Below are positions 31,761 through 42,738 of a DNA stretch of 64,000 nucleotides, in pieces. The position numbers and the translations under genes were made by a program. How positions within the stretch are numbered: position 1 is the first letter of the stretch; every line of letters starts with the position of its first letter. The stretch spans positions 38,882,663 to 38,946,662 of the forward strand of contig CM076943.1 of assembly GCA_039566865.1 (NCBI GenBank), in the 5' to 3' direction. This DNA is from Aurelia coerulea (taxonomy: Eukaryota; Cnidaria; Scyphozoa; Semaeostomeae; Ulmaridae). The notes beneath the pieces were generated by a model. The model had not been told where the DNA came from and made no database searches. It saw nothing but the letters and a program-made list of their open reading frames with translations.

Positions 31761-32278
31761 CAGGGGGGAGTCAGAAAAGAAATCCCCGCTTGGAAGGCCA
31801 CTGCTCCATGAATATCAAAGCAACAATATTGAAAACTGTCTTGTTTTATTGCCAATATGTTCAATTAGGTTCAGTAATTTATCCGGCCTTAATAGGGCAT
31901 CCCTTTCCGCGGATATGGGTGATTATCTGCAGAAAGCCCCTTCCAAAAACTTGCAAAAACGAATTAAAACAATGAATAGGTCATCGATACCAGGGGGAGG
32001 GCTTGTTCATCCTTCCAAGAGTATAGCACATGCTAAAGCGTCCATAATTCAAAATGTAAGGGAAAGTTGTTTATGACTTTGGGTACGTTTTGAAGGTTTC
32101 TTGAGGAGGCTTTCTTTCCTTCATAATATCAAAATGGAGTGGCCGATTTCAGTCAGGTAACTTTCATAGTAAATTTGTACATTTCTACCATTAAACTATA
32201 TATTTACTGATATCATTGTCTTGATATCCAGAGAGCCGTGACCTTTCAAACGGGGATTCTTTTTTCTGACTCACCTGG
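31761..32278. mobile_element. TA-4 MITE, copy 3
   Basis: Same ends and interior as 37401-37989 (CTCCATGAATATC, CAATTAGGTTCA, CTGTGACCTTTCAAAC-type landmarks). The left tip is altered (CAGGGGGGAGTCAGAAAAG); the right end CTTTTTTCTGACTCACCTGG is followed by TA. Confidence 0.75.
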
Positions 32279-32279
32279 T

Positions 32280-33061
32280 AGATATCTTATAGATGTTAAA
32301 GTTATATTAGCAAATACTTCTAGCTTTCATCTGAAGGACAACCTGGCCTTTTAGGTGCGATAAACAAACTAATATTTATATTGCCATTTATTATCTATCT
32401 TAAGACTTCTCAGCAGCTGAGTTAGATGCCTCTTATCAGCGTAGACTCTATTTTGCACGTTTTGGAATGTAAAGCATGAAATCATTGAAACTATGACGTA
32501 AGTTTGATAAATGACGCAATGAACATTCAAATTTGCTTATTTCAGCAAATACAAACAAAATACCGGGTTAGTAAAATAATCTTAAGACGTTTGTTGGGCT
32601 GTTGAGTAAAAAGTACACTGCAGATATTCAAAACTAAAATTTTGATCTGTCAGTCAAAGGCTATCAGAAGACTATCAGACGAAACATAAAATATGGTGCT
32701 ATCATGGTCACGTATATTTGCAAAGTAACTTTTATTAAAAGTTCTATAGAACATTTTGTATAAAATGTATTAAAATATCGCTCGATCAAGATCATTTGGT
32801 AGAATAGCTGAGAACTCTATGGACAATGAAACTATAAAGATTTGGCTGCCCGTCAAATTTGGGGACATTCAAGTAGATTGCTCTCTACACCTGCCTTGGC
32901 AGAGGGCTCTTTTTGGAGTATTTGGCCAGAGGAGAGGGAGAGTCTCCTGGTCCAAATATTTTTAAATGATAGAAAGCTCTAAAATAATGCTTTAAAAGTA
33001 ATGCTCAAATACTTATAATTGTGACGTTTATCTGTCAATGTCTTGTGCTGCCTTCTCTAGA
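32280..33061. other. 3' flank of EXD1-like copy 1, nothing recognised
   Basis: No further exon recognised on the minus strand; in particular the zinc-ribbon tail found in copy 2 is not seen here. No repeat with clear ends. Confidence 0.4.
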
Positions 33062-33754
33062 TCATCCTTGCAAAACGCCACTTGACATGAAACCATTGTG
33101 CCTTCCCAAAGTAAAATGTAGATCGTTTCTCCTCTTGTTAGCACACCTTTCGGACATCGTATGGATCTCTTGCAAGCCTATAGGACATTGCCGCATGATC
33201 TTCTCCCTCAGCGGGAAAAACATAGAGATTTCATACGAAGCATATCCTAGCAAACGCTCTGTTAAGGGGCGCCTACCCCATGCAGAATAGTCGCCAACCA
33301 TGGCATTTTGTAGATGAGATTTCTTTGATTGGCTAAGGTAAAACCCAACACTCCAACTAAATGCTGGTAACTTTGCTCCCGAATACATTCCTGGATTTTG
33401 CAAAATGTATCTCATGATTTGCATATCTTCGATGCCATGAAGCATGACTTGATGCTGGTGCAGCAAAGCATCGGAATCAGAACGGCAGTCAAACATAACT
33501 TTCTTGATGTCATCTCTCTCCAACACCGATTTCAATCGGCTGGGTATGCCACCAATTTCCTGGACATCAATCAAAAATATGGATCCATCGTCGAGACAAA
33601 TGTTTATCACACTGACTTTGTTGTTTCGACCAAGCTTGATGGATTCACAATCGAATGCAAATCGTTCACACTTTTCCAATGTTCCAAGAAACAGTTCTAC
33701 ATCATCAGACTTATCAAGGAGTCTGTAAGTGATCCCAGACGTTTTGTAAACAGT
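33062..33754 (-). CDS. EXD1-like copy 1, exonuclease-domain exon
   Basis: Acceptor TTTATTCATTTCAG precedes codons TVYKT. The open frame runs 230 codons to a stop at 33062-33064. Upstream in-frame sequence (to 33811) is intron. The first third (33433-33754) is nearly identical to copy 2; the remainder is only about half identical in protein. Confidence 0.8.
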   Translation of the reverse strand, partial: TVYKTSGITYRLLDKSDDVELFLGTLEKCERFAFDCESIKLGRNNKVSVINICLDDGSIFLIDVQEIGGIPSRLKSVLERDDIKKVMFDCRSDSDALLHQHQVMLHGIEDMQIMRYILQNPGMYSGAKLPAFSWSVGFYLSQSKKSHLQNAMVGDYSAWGRRPLTERLLGYASYEISMFFPLREKIMRQCPIGLQEIHTMSERCANKRRNDLHFTLGRHNGFMSSGVLQG

Positions 33755-36700
33755 CTGAAATGAATAAATGATTGGAAGTTCAGCCATCAACAGTACAGAA
33801 TTCTGCCCCAAATCAAGAAAGTTTAGGCCTAACTTATCAACAGATTTTGGCTGAAGAATGCAGCGAAGAGAATGAAAAAGGCTGAAATAGGACAGGCGTC
33901 AAATCTGTAATGCGGATTGTGCAACTTTTTAATACATCTTCTATTTGATTGAAAGGCTTAAGGTAACTCTGCTTTCCACTCTAGTGAGTAGCTCTATGTA
34001 GACAAAACTAATATTATTATAGTAACATTATTATAGTTATAAAATATTGGATCAAACTGTCAACATAAAAATTGGCAAAGCACATGTAAAGTAGGCTAAA
34101 TAAGTAAAATGTCTTGTTCTTCTGTTGGGTGAAAGCCTCAACTGGAAATATCACTGAAGTGAACTAGTAGCAGTAACAATAGCAATCGAAACATTGAATA
34201 TGTCATCAAGTGATTCCGAGATAACTAGAGCGGAAAGCAGAGTTACCTTAAGCTTTTCAATCAAATAGATCTTCAAAAAGCAGCTAGCAATACCATCGAT
34301 ACCATTGCCTTTGAGGTTTTCAATTTGCCAAATATTTTTCCCAGTTCCAGATTGTCGATAGCATTAACGTCAAACTTAGTTCTTTTTTTGTGAATTGACC
34401 TCGTGGTCATTTTCAAGGAGAGGGTTTCTTGTGTGGGCAAGTTTATCCCTGAGAGTCTTTCCAATAGTGCACAAGAAGTTATTCATAGATTCTGCAATGT
34501 TAGCATTAGTAGAGATATGTTGTCCGTCAATATTTAGCGATGCAATCTTGGTGGTTTTAGATTTCTTGTTTATGACATTACGGATCGTTTGCCATGTTTT
34601 TTTTAAGTCAACATCACAAGAAGCAATTTTATGAGTGAAATACTCTCGCTTAAAGGGATTAGACATAGCTATATCTCGTAGCCGCTATAAATAGGCTGAA
34701 GAAACGCCCAGAAGCCCATTGTTTCCTCAGCTACACAATGAAACCGGATGCATCAAATTGGTCGAGTATAATAGAATATATTTTTGACCTGGCCCGGGCC
34801 AGCTTTTAACTATGTCGATTCCCTTTAAGTTCCCCACTTAGTTTTTAACTTGAATACATGCAGGGAGTCCCAAAGAAAGTGTCCGACTTTTAAATTTAAA
34901 CATGTCCGAGACTGATTGATGAATATGAACCATTTAGGCATTTTTTGAAAGCGGAAACATATGATTTTCTGTTGAGTCTAATGCTGTCTCAATTTGAGAA
35001 TTTTTAGGAATCCAGGGGGTTCCTTAAAATCGACGCTAATTTTATACCTGTTTTTCACTCATTCCACTATTATTCTCCAATGTTATTCTTATTTCTGAAT
35101 AGACTGCCTATATAGTCCAAAAAAACAATTGCAGTACCTTTACAAACCTGAGAACGTAATTTTCTATCATGCAAAATTTCCAAATCTTGGATGTTGCAAG
35201 ACGTGGGGACACCTAAAACTTAGAACATAGTCTTTATAGCCCTTTAGTAGTGAACATGTCAGCTTTGTCAAATTTTGGTCCTTTAAGCAAACATTGCGCT
35301 TCGAAATTGAATGAATTTCGGACAGTTGGGCAGTTTCTTTGACGGCACTCGCAAATTTGTTCAATCATTCCTTCAAAACCAGGCAGTGATTTTCTTTTCT
35401 CCAACTCTGTACATGTCAAGGTCAATATTGACATAATGTATTGCTAAATTATCTGGAGCCAACATACCTCCTTACCTGTGGTAACAATTAAATGTTGGGT
35501 AATTCAAGCAACTCAGATTCAAAGCAAGAAACCTGTAGCCTTCTTTTCCACTAAGAATAGGACTAGTTTGGTTTTCCAACAGTAAGTATGACTGTAAACA
35601 ATAGTAGACAATAGAAGTGCATAGGTCAAGAAAACATGCAAAAATTGGCCAAAACTTTGGGAGCCCCCTGGTTTCCTTGTCGTTGTCAAATTTGAAATGC
35701 AATAGGCTCAAAAGAAAATTACATGTCTCAGGTTTCAAATATCAGAACGGTTCCCATAGATTAAATATTTCCTGATTTATTCAAATTCAAAAGTCGGACA
35801 CTTTTTTGGGACACCCTGTATATGTCTGTAAGATTGCATCAATACTTCAGATTCTGAGCGAAAATGGCTTGTTTTTTTTTTAACTTATCCCTAGCTTTGC
35901 ACATAACGTTGAAATCGTTTGTCAACCAAGGTCAAAATTTTTCAGAAACGCTCCTTTCACGTATCGGGACATGTTTTTCAAGAATAAAACTTACCCCGAT
36001 ATCATTGATATCTACTGCTTCACCTCCTCCAGCTTTAGTATTTTCAACAGCTTCACTGTTTTCACCAGCATTGGTTGTAATGTCATCATTCACTGTTGTG
36101 TCATTTGTGGACTTTTCCTCGGTCAGAGAAGAATTGCCTGACCTTGCTTTATCCAGCGGAATATCATTTTGTGCATCCTTCGGAACTTTTTCCGTCGTTG
36201 CAGAAGCATGTTTTGCTGTTGAGCTTGTGGTGACGACACCTTTCGTAGCAGAGATATTTGCCTTGAGATCGTGGGCCTGGCTTCCTTTCTCTGGTATACA
36301 TTCATTTGCGTCACACTTTTCTGCAAGAGAGAAAATCTCAGGGTTAAAAAGTGGATGGCTTCGAATTGAATTTCAAATTTTGACATGCCCAACTGGTGAT
36401 AATTACAAAGACTTAATGGGTAAGATGTTTTCAAGAAGCAAGGATAAATTGTGTGGCAGAATCACCCCCATCACCACCCTGATTGTGATACGCCACTTGA
36501 AAGTTTTCATAGACTCTAATGAAAGATTTTCTCTGTCAGATTAGCTAAGCCGATAATATAAACAAAGCAGACGGCAAAAAATTGTCTTGATACTGCTTTG
36601 GAATTTATGTAAATTTCTCGTTCCTAGAATTCCTTTTCTTTGCAATATGTCAGTGCTTTTTTGGCTTGTCAATGGTATAAAACAAGTACTATTGTTAAAG

Positions 36701-37328
36701 AATAAGCCCTTGTTTGATCTGCTTTGTTCATACTAATGGCATTACTAGTCGCTGCTTTATTCGCATTCATGGCAACTGTAGTCGGTCATAGAATACCTTT
36801 TGTCTGCATGGTTCAATTCCTTTGCTTTGGCTTGTCAATGGTAAACAACAAATGCTATAATTACAAAATATGATCTAGCTTGATTGGTCATGGCAACGAT
36901 AGTCATTCATAGAATCCATTTTGCTTACAATATATAATTGCATTGTTTTGGCTTGTCAATGATAAATAAGTAATGCAATAATTACAAGATTTGACTTAGT
37001 TTAATTGGTTATGGCAAGTCTAGATGGTCATAGAATTTCTTTTGTTTGCCATCTTTGATTGCTTTGCATTGGCTTATTAGTCATAAGCGTCACTGTTGTT
37101 ACAAATATGCCCTAGGTTGGTAAGCTTTGTTGACATTTATGGCATAGAGATTCTGTAATAGAATCTCTTTTGTTAGTAAACATGAATAATTGCTTGACTG
37201 GTCAATCATACATAATAGTTACCATTGGTACACAATATGCCTTCTTCGTAGACTGGTGAATGAAGAAACATACCCTCTTCATCATCTGCAAGTTTGCGTC
37301 TCTTTGGGATGGGAGAAGTAGGCTCCAT
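33062..37328 (-). CDS. EXD1-like exonuclease-domain gene, copy 1
   Basis: Gene model on the minus strand: exons 37274-37328, 35995-36320 and 33062-33754, all with GT/AG borders and compatible phases, predicting about 357 residues. The start MEPTSPIPKRRKLADDEE carries a basic nuclear-localisation-like stretch. It is followed by a low-complexity acidic Ser/Thr/Ala-rich region and a 3'-5' exonuclease (DEDD fold) domain. The family includes EXD1 and Egalitarian-type RNA-associated proteins, several catalytically dead. The first motif FDCES and the second (FDCRSDSDALL) are present, but the third has Glu where Asp is usual (YASYEIS). The protein stops just after the domain, lacking the zinc-ribbon-like tail of copy 2, so it may be truncated. 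Intron 2 holds a LINE scrap and a TA-3 MITE; a TA-4 MITE lies 73 bases upstream of the ATG. Confidence 0.75.
33944..34270. repeat. Inverted arms of about 43 bases within intron 2
   Basis: CTATTTGATTGAAAGGCTTA and the following GGTAACTCTGCTTTCC (33944-33986) are repeated inverted at 34227-34270. The right arm is part of the LINE coding remnant, so a piece of that LINE was copied in inverse. The same arrangement, spread by the TA-5 insertion, is in copy 2 (54785-54828 / 55950-55992). Confidence 0.7.
34155..34700 (-). pseudogene. LINE endonuclease-RT linker fragment (intronic)
   Basis: The minus strand reads LKKTWQTIRNVINKK, NNFLCTIGKTLRDKL, then after a one-base frameshift NGIDGIASCFLK and VISESLDDIFNVSI. 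This is the region between the endonuclease and RT domains of non-LTR elements. The catalytic domains are missing. A duplicate is at about 55870-56420. Confidence 0.8.
34861..35818. mobile_element. TA-3 MITE, copy 1
   Basis: Tips CAGGGAGTCCCAAAGAAAGT and the inverse ACTTTTTTGGGACACCCTG, with GTCCGACTTTT inside both. Right flank TA (35819-35820); the left TA has become TG (34859-34860) while copy 2 keeps TA. Internal open frames are short with no transposase. It sits in intron 2 of the EXD1-like gene. Confidence 0.85.
35995..36320 (-). CDS. EXD1-like copy 1, exon 2 (low-complexity)
   Basis: Acceptor CTCTCTTGCAG|AA, donor GGG|GTAAGT. 326 bases: two bases finishing a split Glu codon plus 108 codons. 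It begins EKCDANECIPEKGSQAHDLK and is rich in Ser, Thr, Ala, Asn and acidic residues, so probably disordered. The exon ends in phase 0, matching the exonuclease exon. The longer open frame in another minus frame (36123-36434) is a shadow. Confidence 0.7.
36640..37200. repeat. Degenerate tandem repeat in intron 1
   Basis: About four units of 115-150 bases, each with TTGGCTTGTCAATG, ATTACAAAAT, TTGATTGGT or TGGCATGGCAA-like and CATAGAATCCxTTTTG elements. The same array is in copy 2 at 58340-58910. Confidence 0.6.
37274..37328 (-). CDS. EXD1-like copy 1, exon 1 with start codon
   Basis: ATG at 37328-37326, 18 codons plus one base, donor GAG G|GTATGT. Encodes MEPTSPIPKRRKLADDEE. The split codon G+AA (Glu) with exon 2 keeps the frame. 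Identical length and reading in copy 2. Confidence 0.7.
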
Positions 37329-37400
37329 TGTCTTTCCTCACTTTTTTGATAACATATTGGCTGAAGATCTTTTCTGAAAAAATGATCAAACAAATATTTA

Positions 37401-37989
37401 CCGGGTGAGTCAGAAAAAAGAATCCGCTTGGAAGGTCACTGCTCCATGAATATCGACGCAATAATCTCGTTTCATTGCTGATATGTTCAATTAGGTTCAA
37501 TAATTTGCCAGTCCTTAAGCTGCCATTCCTTCCCGTCGATATTGAGGATTTTTTGCAGAAAGCCCCTTCCAAAAACTTGCAAAAACGAATGAAAAAAATG
37601 AGCACATTTTCCTTCCTAAAATTGATGACACTAACATAAATTCATGTATTTTGTCCTCTTGGGAGAATAGAATTCCCTTGAATAGGTCATAGATACCAGG
37701 GGGAGGACGTGCCAAAGCGTCCACAAGTCATTGCTGTAAGGCTATTGTAAGGCAGAAATGTAAGGGAAATTAGTTCATGATTTTGGGCACGTTTTGAAGG
37801 TTTTTTGAAGAGGCTTTCTCCTGAAAATCCCTCATAATTTCAGAATGGAGTGGCCGATTTTAGTCAGGTAAAATTCATAGTAGATTTGAACATTTCCACC
37901 ATTAAACTATATATTTGCCGATATCATTTTTTTGATATTAAGGGAGCTGTGACCTTTCAAACAGGGATTCTTTTCTCTGACTCGCCCGG
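37401..37989. mobile_element. TA-4 MITE, copy 1, upstream of EXD1-like ATG
   Basis: A 589-base element between TA 37399-37400 and TA 37990-37991. Tips CCGGGTGAGTCAGAAAAAAG and the inverse CTTTTCTCTGACTCGCCCGG. It lies 73 bases from the start codon, so it is part of the promoter or 5' UTR region. Confidence 0.85.
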
Positions 37990-38097
37990 TATCAATGGAG
38001 CCTACATATCAAAAAAGAGAAGAATTCCTCAAATGGGAGGGTTTACCATTATTGAAAGATGGCATATTAAAGCAAACATTTCGGTGTTTCAATAACT

Positions 38098-38150
38098 GAT
38101 TAAAAATAATAATAATGATAGTAATAATAATAATAATAGTAGTAATAATA
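38098..38150. repeat. AAT-type microsatellite
   Basis: Run of AAT/ATG/AGT triplets; the length differs from the duplicate at 59795-59850, as expected for slippage. Confidence 0.8.
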
Positions 38151-38329
38151 ACTGCTATTTGACAGTAATATGTTTCCAGCCACATTGCTATTGTTGCGTT
38201 CCTAGGGTTATTCAGGGCAAAACAGTTGAAATGAGTGACAAAAAGGTTTCGAAACAATGTGGTTAATGCTACATTTCTAGTGTTACATAACTTGAACAAT
38301 GCAAAAAAAATTTGAAGAAATTTATTGAA

Positions 38330-39090
38330 GAACCATTCAGCAAGGCAGTAAATTTATAAGCCATTGCCCTCTGGAAAAATCTGAAAACATGTCTGGTGAT
38401 AAAGCATTCCTGACATTACATGAACCACGCTGCTGTAATGGAGAGCGATGAAGTAGCATGCCCATTGATATCCAAACTGATGCCAAGAAACAGATTTGAA
38501 TTTTTCGAACACTCATCCATGTTTTTGACAACAACCAGTTAGATATCACAGAAAAGTGGAGAAAACTCCGACCAGTGGTAGAAATTGTCAATGAAAAATT
38601 GAATGTGTTTGGCATCTTCCGCTTTCTATGTATTAGGAGATTATCCCTTATTTTGGCTATCACAGTTGTATATGATGTATCATCGTGAAAAACCTATCTG
38701 TTTTGGTTTTCAATTCTGGGTTTTAGCACGAAATGATGGCTTCCTCTTTCATTTAGAGATAGAGATCACAAACAAAAAATGGCACACCATTGGGCACAAA
38801 AGTTGTCTATGGCCTTGTCCAATGCATTGATTACCAAGAACAGTACTTTACTACTTTCTCCATTTCGATAACTTGTTCTGCTCAATTCCCCTACTGGAAA
38901 GCTTGAAAGAAAGGAATTTCGAGGAAGCCGGGACAACAAGAATTAATCGCCTTCAAAACTGCCGACTGACTGAAATAAAGGCAATGGCAAAAAACAGACC
39001 ACGGCACCTTTCAGAGAACACAAAATATGTACGTGTATCTCGATATCATAAGCGTATGGGAAGAGAAAATCTAGGGGGGCTGCCCAACAC
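38330..39090 (+). pseudogene. piggyBac transposase remnant
   Basis: Plus-strand pieces in several frames: LMPRNRFEFF, DITEKWRKLRPVVEIVNEKL, EKPICFGFQFWVLARNDGFL then LFHLEIEITNKK, and DNLFCSIPLLESLKERNF then GTTRINRLQNC. These correspond in order to the piggyBac DDE domain pattern (RNRF, W-K-RP-xx-xLN, KPIxxGFKxWVL, SxPLLxxLKxRG, GTxRxNR). Frameshifts and stops break it, and the catalytic Asp context is degraded. The duplicate in copy 2 is split by a Mutator-like insertion. Confidence 0.8.
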
Positions 39091-40061
39091 AAAGCTTATT
39101 CTTTAGCATAATTTTGCCCTACTGTGGGCATTTTTTCGCCAGATTGGGGCTCATTTTTGATAATTTTCCTAAAGTTGGGGGGGAGGGGGCTACCGCCTCG
39201 CCTCGTACGCTTATGCTCGATACCATGACAATGAGGTTGTAACAATTGCCTCAAAATGCATGTCTTCATAGCCTGCAAATGATGTCCTTTGTAGAGGGAG
39301 AGAGCAGAAGGAGAAAATTTGTGTACCACAGCCTGCAATGCTTTGCAACTACAATGGTGACTTGGGGGGCGGGGAGGGGGGCGTTGATTTGGTTGATTGC
39401 TAGCTGGCAAAACTGAGGCCCTGTATTTGTGGAAAGAAATGGTACTGGATGCCATTGATCAATTGCCTCGGCCTTTTGCAAGTTGCCGCTTTTAGAGAAT
39501 ATGTTGCCGTTGGCCACAGCAAAATAGTCAACTGGAGTTTCTCAGATCAGTTGTACAAATGGCGGTATCATAAACCACACTTTACACCCACTCTAATCAG
39601 GGACCGTGGAGCATATTTTTCATTGAGGGGGTTAGAAAGTAAGCGAAAGGGGCGAAGCCACAGACAAATTTTGACGACCACGCCCTCTACTTTGGCTATA
39701 TGCGACCAACACCCTTTTGATAGCTAGAAATGCCAGGGAAAGGACTTTCAGTTGTAGCATATTCGATCATTAAATCGCCATAAAAGCATAATGAAATAAA
39801 ATGTACATTATGGCAATTTTTATTTGATATTTTATAAGGATTGTTCAAGGGTCTAGGAGAATATTTTGGATTGAGGGAAAGGTCTAAAATTAAAGTACTG
39901 CTTTACTATTGAATGCTGTAAAGTTAAAACGTTCGTAATCTCGTGGAATTAGCATATCTAAAGTATAGATGATACAGAAATATAGCCTCTCTACTTTCAG
40001 AAGCAACATTTTCAAACATAACAGAGCTAATAATGGGAAAATTTTTCTATGAATAAGATAA
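39091..40061. other. No gene; degraded repeat sequence
   Basis: Contains a G-run near 39175-39190 and the repeated phrase CCCTCTACTTTGGCTATATG, related to CCCTTTACTTTGGCTTAGAG in the hAT-like element at 43690. The block 39451-39533 is absent from the duplicate. No exon. Confidence 0.4.
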
Positions 40062-41512
40062 GTTCAGTTCAGTTCAGTTCAGTTTTCATTTTAAAATTCC
40101 AATACCTACAAAATTCACTAAACAAACAACATTAGATTAACATTAAAACAAGTTACATTGACAACAAAATATCATTAATATAAATAATTACAGAATACAA
40201 CGCATACAATTATCAAATTATTAAAACACAGAAAATCAATGATAAATTTTAGAAAATGGATACATAGAATTTTGCATGGGGAGGAATTTCTTATAAGAAG
40301 GAGCCCTCTCAATAGATAAACTAATCGAGGAGAGAGCACCCCCTATCCTAAAAACCTTATTTTTCAATTTGCAACATTTTTACTTGATTTGATCAATTGA
40401 TGTAAAGAAAAGTTGATACTATATCAGGACTGGTAACTAATGGAGAAAAGATGGAGTTTCATTTCGCGACGGAAAATCATTACTGAAGGAGACTGTTTGA
40501 TCTTAAACGGAATGTCATTCCAGGATTTAGCACCTGCATATCTGATAGATCTTATGCCATACTGCAGAGTATTCTTACGCATCATAAAAATATCACCTTT
40601 GCGAGCCTGCCTTGTATCATACTGATGAACAGAAGACAAAGTTTCAAAAAAATTGTGGAAGAAGGTAGGAGAAATCAAATTAACAGATTCATACACAAAG
40701 ATAAGTAGCTTTAGATGAAATAAATCATATATCTTAAGAATTTTTAATTCAGAAAAAATTGGTGTTGATGGAGATGTGAAATTCTTGAAGGTAATAGCCC
40801 TGACAACTTTCTTTTGAAGAAGGTAAATTGGTTTAGTGTAGGTGTCATAGGCAAGACCCCAGACAATGATTCCATAATGAAGAAAAGAGGCAAATAAAGA
40901 GTAATACAAGGAAACTAAGACATTAGCTGGTGGAAGATGCCTTATCTTAAAAAAGATACCACAAGTTCTTGCTAGTTTCTTTGAGAGTTCACTTAAGTGA
41001 TACCTCCAGTTGAGGTTTTCATCCAAAAGGAGGCCAAGAAACTTAACATATTTAGCCTGATGTACATGCTCCCGACCAATTTTAATGTTGACCGTTGGAA
41101 AATGATGAAGTTTGTTTTGTCTACATTTAATGCAAGTTTATTAGCATCAAGCCATTTTTTAACATGCTTTAGTTCTTTGTTTACCACTTTTTCTAGATTG
41201 TTAAGATTGTCAGATTCAAAGTAAATGTTTGTGTCATCAGCGAAGAGATAAAAAGATAGCTTGCTAGATGATTTTGGAAGATCATTTATATAGATGAGGA
41301 ACAGAAGTGGACCAAGGACAGAGCCCTGGGGAACACCACAAGTAACATTAAGATGACTAGAGTTGTGGCCATTTACGGATACATATTGACTTCTATTGCT
41401 AAGATAGGAGCTAAACCATGATAGAGCTGTATCTCTAATACCGTAATGTTCAAGCTTATTAAAAAGAATCTGGTGATTGACTGTATCAAAAGCTTTTTGA
41501 AGATCAAGGAGG
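40062..41512 (-). mobile_element. LINE with (CTGAA)n tail, 5'-truncated
   Basis: The minus strand encodes LLDLQKAFDTVNHQIL, NVTCGVPQGSVLGPLLFLIY, FYLFADDTNIY, then after a frameshift near 41000-41090 ENLNWRYHLSELSKKL and a C-terminus with HQYDTRQA and AGAKSWNDIP. The catalytic AFD and FADD boxes survive, but the frame is broken. The 3' UTR ends in TTCAGTTCAG on the plus strand (40062-40085), that is a (CTGAA)n tail. The 5' end stops within RT, at a GCGGTATT repeat. Confidence 0.85.
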
Positions 41513-41519
41513 GGTACTT

Positions 41520-41635
41520 CGGGGTTTGCGGTATTGCGGTATAGGGGGTAAATTTTGTGCGGTATTGCGGTAATGACGGAAAAAACTTGCGGTATTGCGG
41601 TATCGAACTTTCACAGCGCGGTATGCGGTATTGTA
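41520..41635. repeat. GCGGTATT minisatellite
   Basis: Repeated TTGCGGTATTGCGGTA units, at least nine GCGGTAT occurrences within 116 bases. It begins where the LINE homology ends. Confidence 0.75.
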
Positions 41636-42038
41636 CGAAAATTAACATCCAAATTTCCTGTAATACCATTTTCCTGTTTAGGAACGACGCATCTTGGAGA
41701 CGAATTGATATAGAGGAAAGAAAAACGAAGGAGAGGGAAGTCCTATATCTATGTCTCTCTCTCTGTGCCTGCTCCACCTGCTTAACCTTGAGAAAGGTAC
41801 CTGCGGAGGAGAGCACGCAACATTTTTATCTGAAGAAAAAGAATCAAATATTTGCACGAATCAAAACTGTAAATGTGGGAAAGTTACCCCTGTTTTCAAA
41901 TCAGGCAATCTTACAATGTTGGCTTGATAACGGGCTATGCTCGAAACGTCGTGCTTATTTCAATTCGAATCAAAGTGCTTATATTTTACTTTATTTACTT
42001 GTTTATAACTATACACTATCACGGTAATTCCTCCTCTA
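41636..42038. other. No gene recognised
   Basis: No exon or known repeat supported. Confidence 0.35.
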
Positions 42039-42469
42039 TCAAAAGTTATCGAGGAGACAATTTACAATCAAACATCCCAGTACCTTGAATCGACTGGCCT
42101 ATTTTGCCCACATCAGTTTGGGTTTAGACAAGGGAGATCCACGCAACATGCAGTTACCTTACTGTCAGAAAGGTTACACAGAACATTGATAAAGGACCAT
42201 GTAGTGGTGCTGTCTATATTGACCTCCGTCAAGCCTTCGACACAGCACGTCATGTAACCTTGCTGGAAATATTACCAGGTGATGGTATGGATGATGTGGA
42301 ATTACAATGGATCGGTGATTATCTCTTTAATAGAAAACAAAAAGTAATTTTTGATAGCACCAGCTCATGCGAAGAAAATGTTACATGTGGTGTCCCACAA
42401 GGATCAATCCTGGGGCCGCTTCTTTTTAGGCTGATAATCCACGACATCGTTCCATATTCCGCACATTGA
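42039..42469 (+). pseudogene. LINE reverse transcriptase fragment
   Basis: Reads VIEETIYNQTSQYLESTGLF, CPHQFGFRQGRSTQHAVTLL, then after a frameshift near 42198 GAVYIDLRQAFDTARHVTLL and CGVPQGSILGPLLFRLIIHD. It includes the first catalytic Asp but ends before the ADD box. Confidence 0.85.
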
Positions 42470-42738
42470 TGCTGACAATACTGTTTAATATTGGGCACGA
42501 AAGTTGTGGCCACAATCTCCTTCTTGGTCACAATCTCAATCTCCCTGTATTCGTTACCCTCTAATAACTCGTTTGTTTGATGATCAGTGAAATACATTAA
42601 TTTCGTAATCTCTTTCTCGATTTCAAGATCCCTTGATTTCTCAATCTCCTCTGAAGTTGGCCTAATTTCTTTGTCTCCATCTTTGTGTCATTATTTTTCA
42701 AGCTCGTGCTGGCAGGATCGCCACAAATGTACCGAATT

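Larger units (their letters stand above)
33433..40805. repeat. Segmental duplication, copy 1
   Basis: Nearly identical to 54284-64000 apart from insertions and small indels: EXD1-like exons 1-2 and half of exon 3, TA-3, TA-4, the intron tandem repeat, the piggyBac remnant and a LINE. Copy 1 lacks the insertions at 54880-55762 and 60517-62100 and has about 83 bases (39451-39533) missing from copy 2. The right limit is unknown because copy 2 runs off the window. Confidence 0.9.

Noticed and set aside
31438..31864. ORFs rich in SSVQF repeats
   Set aside because: They are translations of the (CTGAA)n tail array, open only because a pentamer array without stops reads through in these frames.
33398..33763. 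Plus-strand ORF antisense to the EXD1-like exon (and 54182-54607)
   Set aside because: Antisense shadow of the exonuclease exon, which has domain motifs and splice sites.
35167..35738. Short ORFs conserved between duplicates as genes
   Set aside because: They lie inside the TA-3 MITE and are conserved only because the segment was recently duplicated.
36123..36434. 103-residue minus-strand ORF as a gene
   Set aside because: It overlaps the real EXD1-like exon 2 in another frame, runs through the acceptor into the intron, and has no recognisable domain. Treated as a shadow; likewise its duplicate at 57826-58137 and the plus-strand frames at 35864-36544 and 57513-58247.
38337..38663. Minus-strand 108-residue ORF, conserved in copy 2
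   Set aside because: It is the antisense of the piggyBac transposase remnant read on the plus strand.
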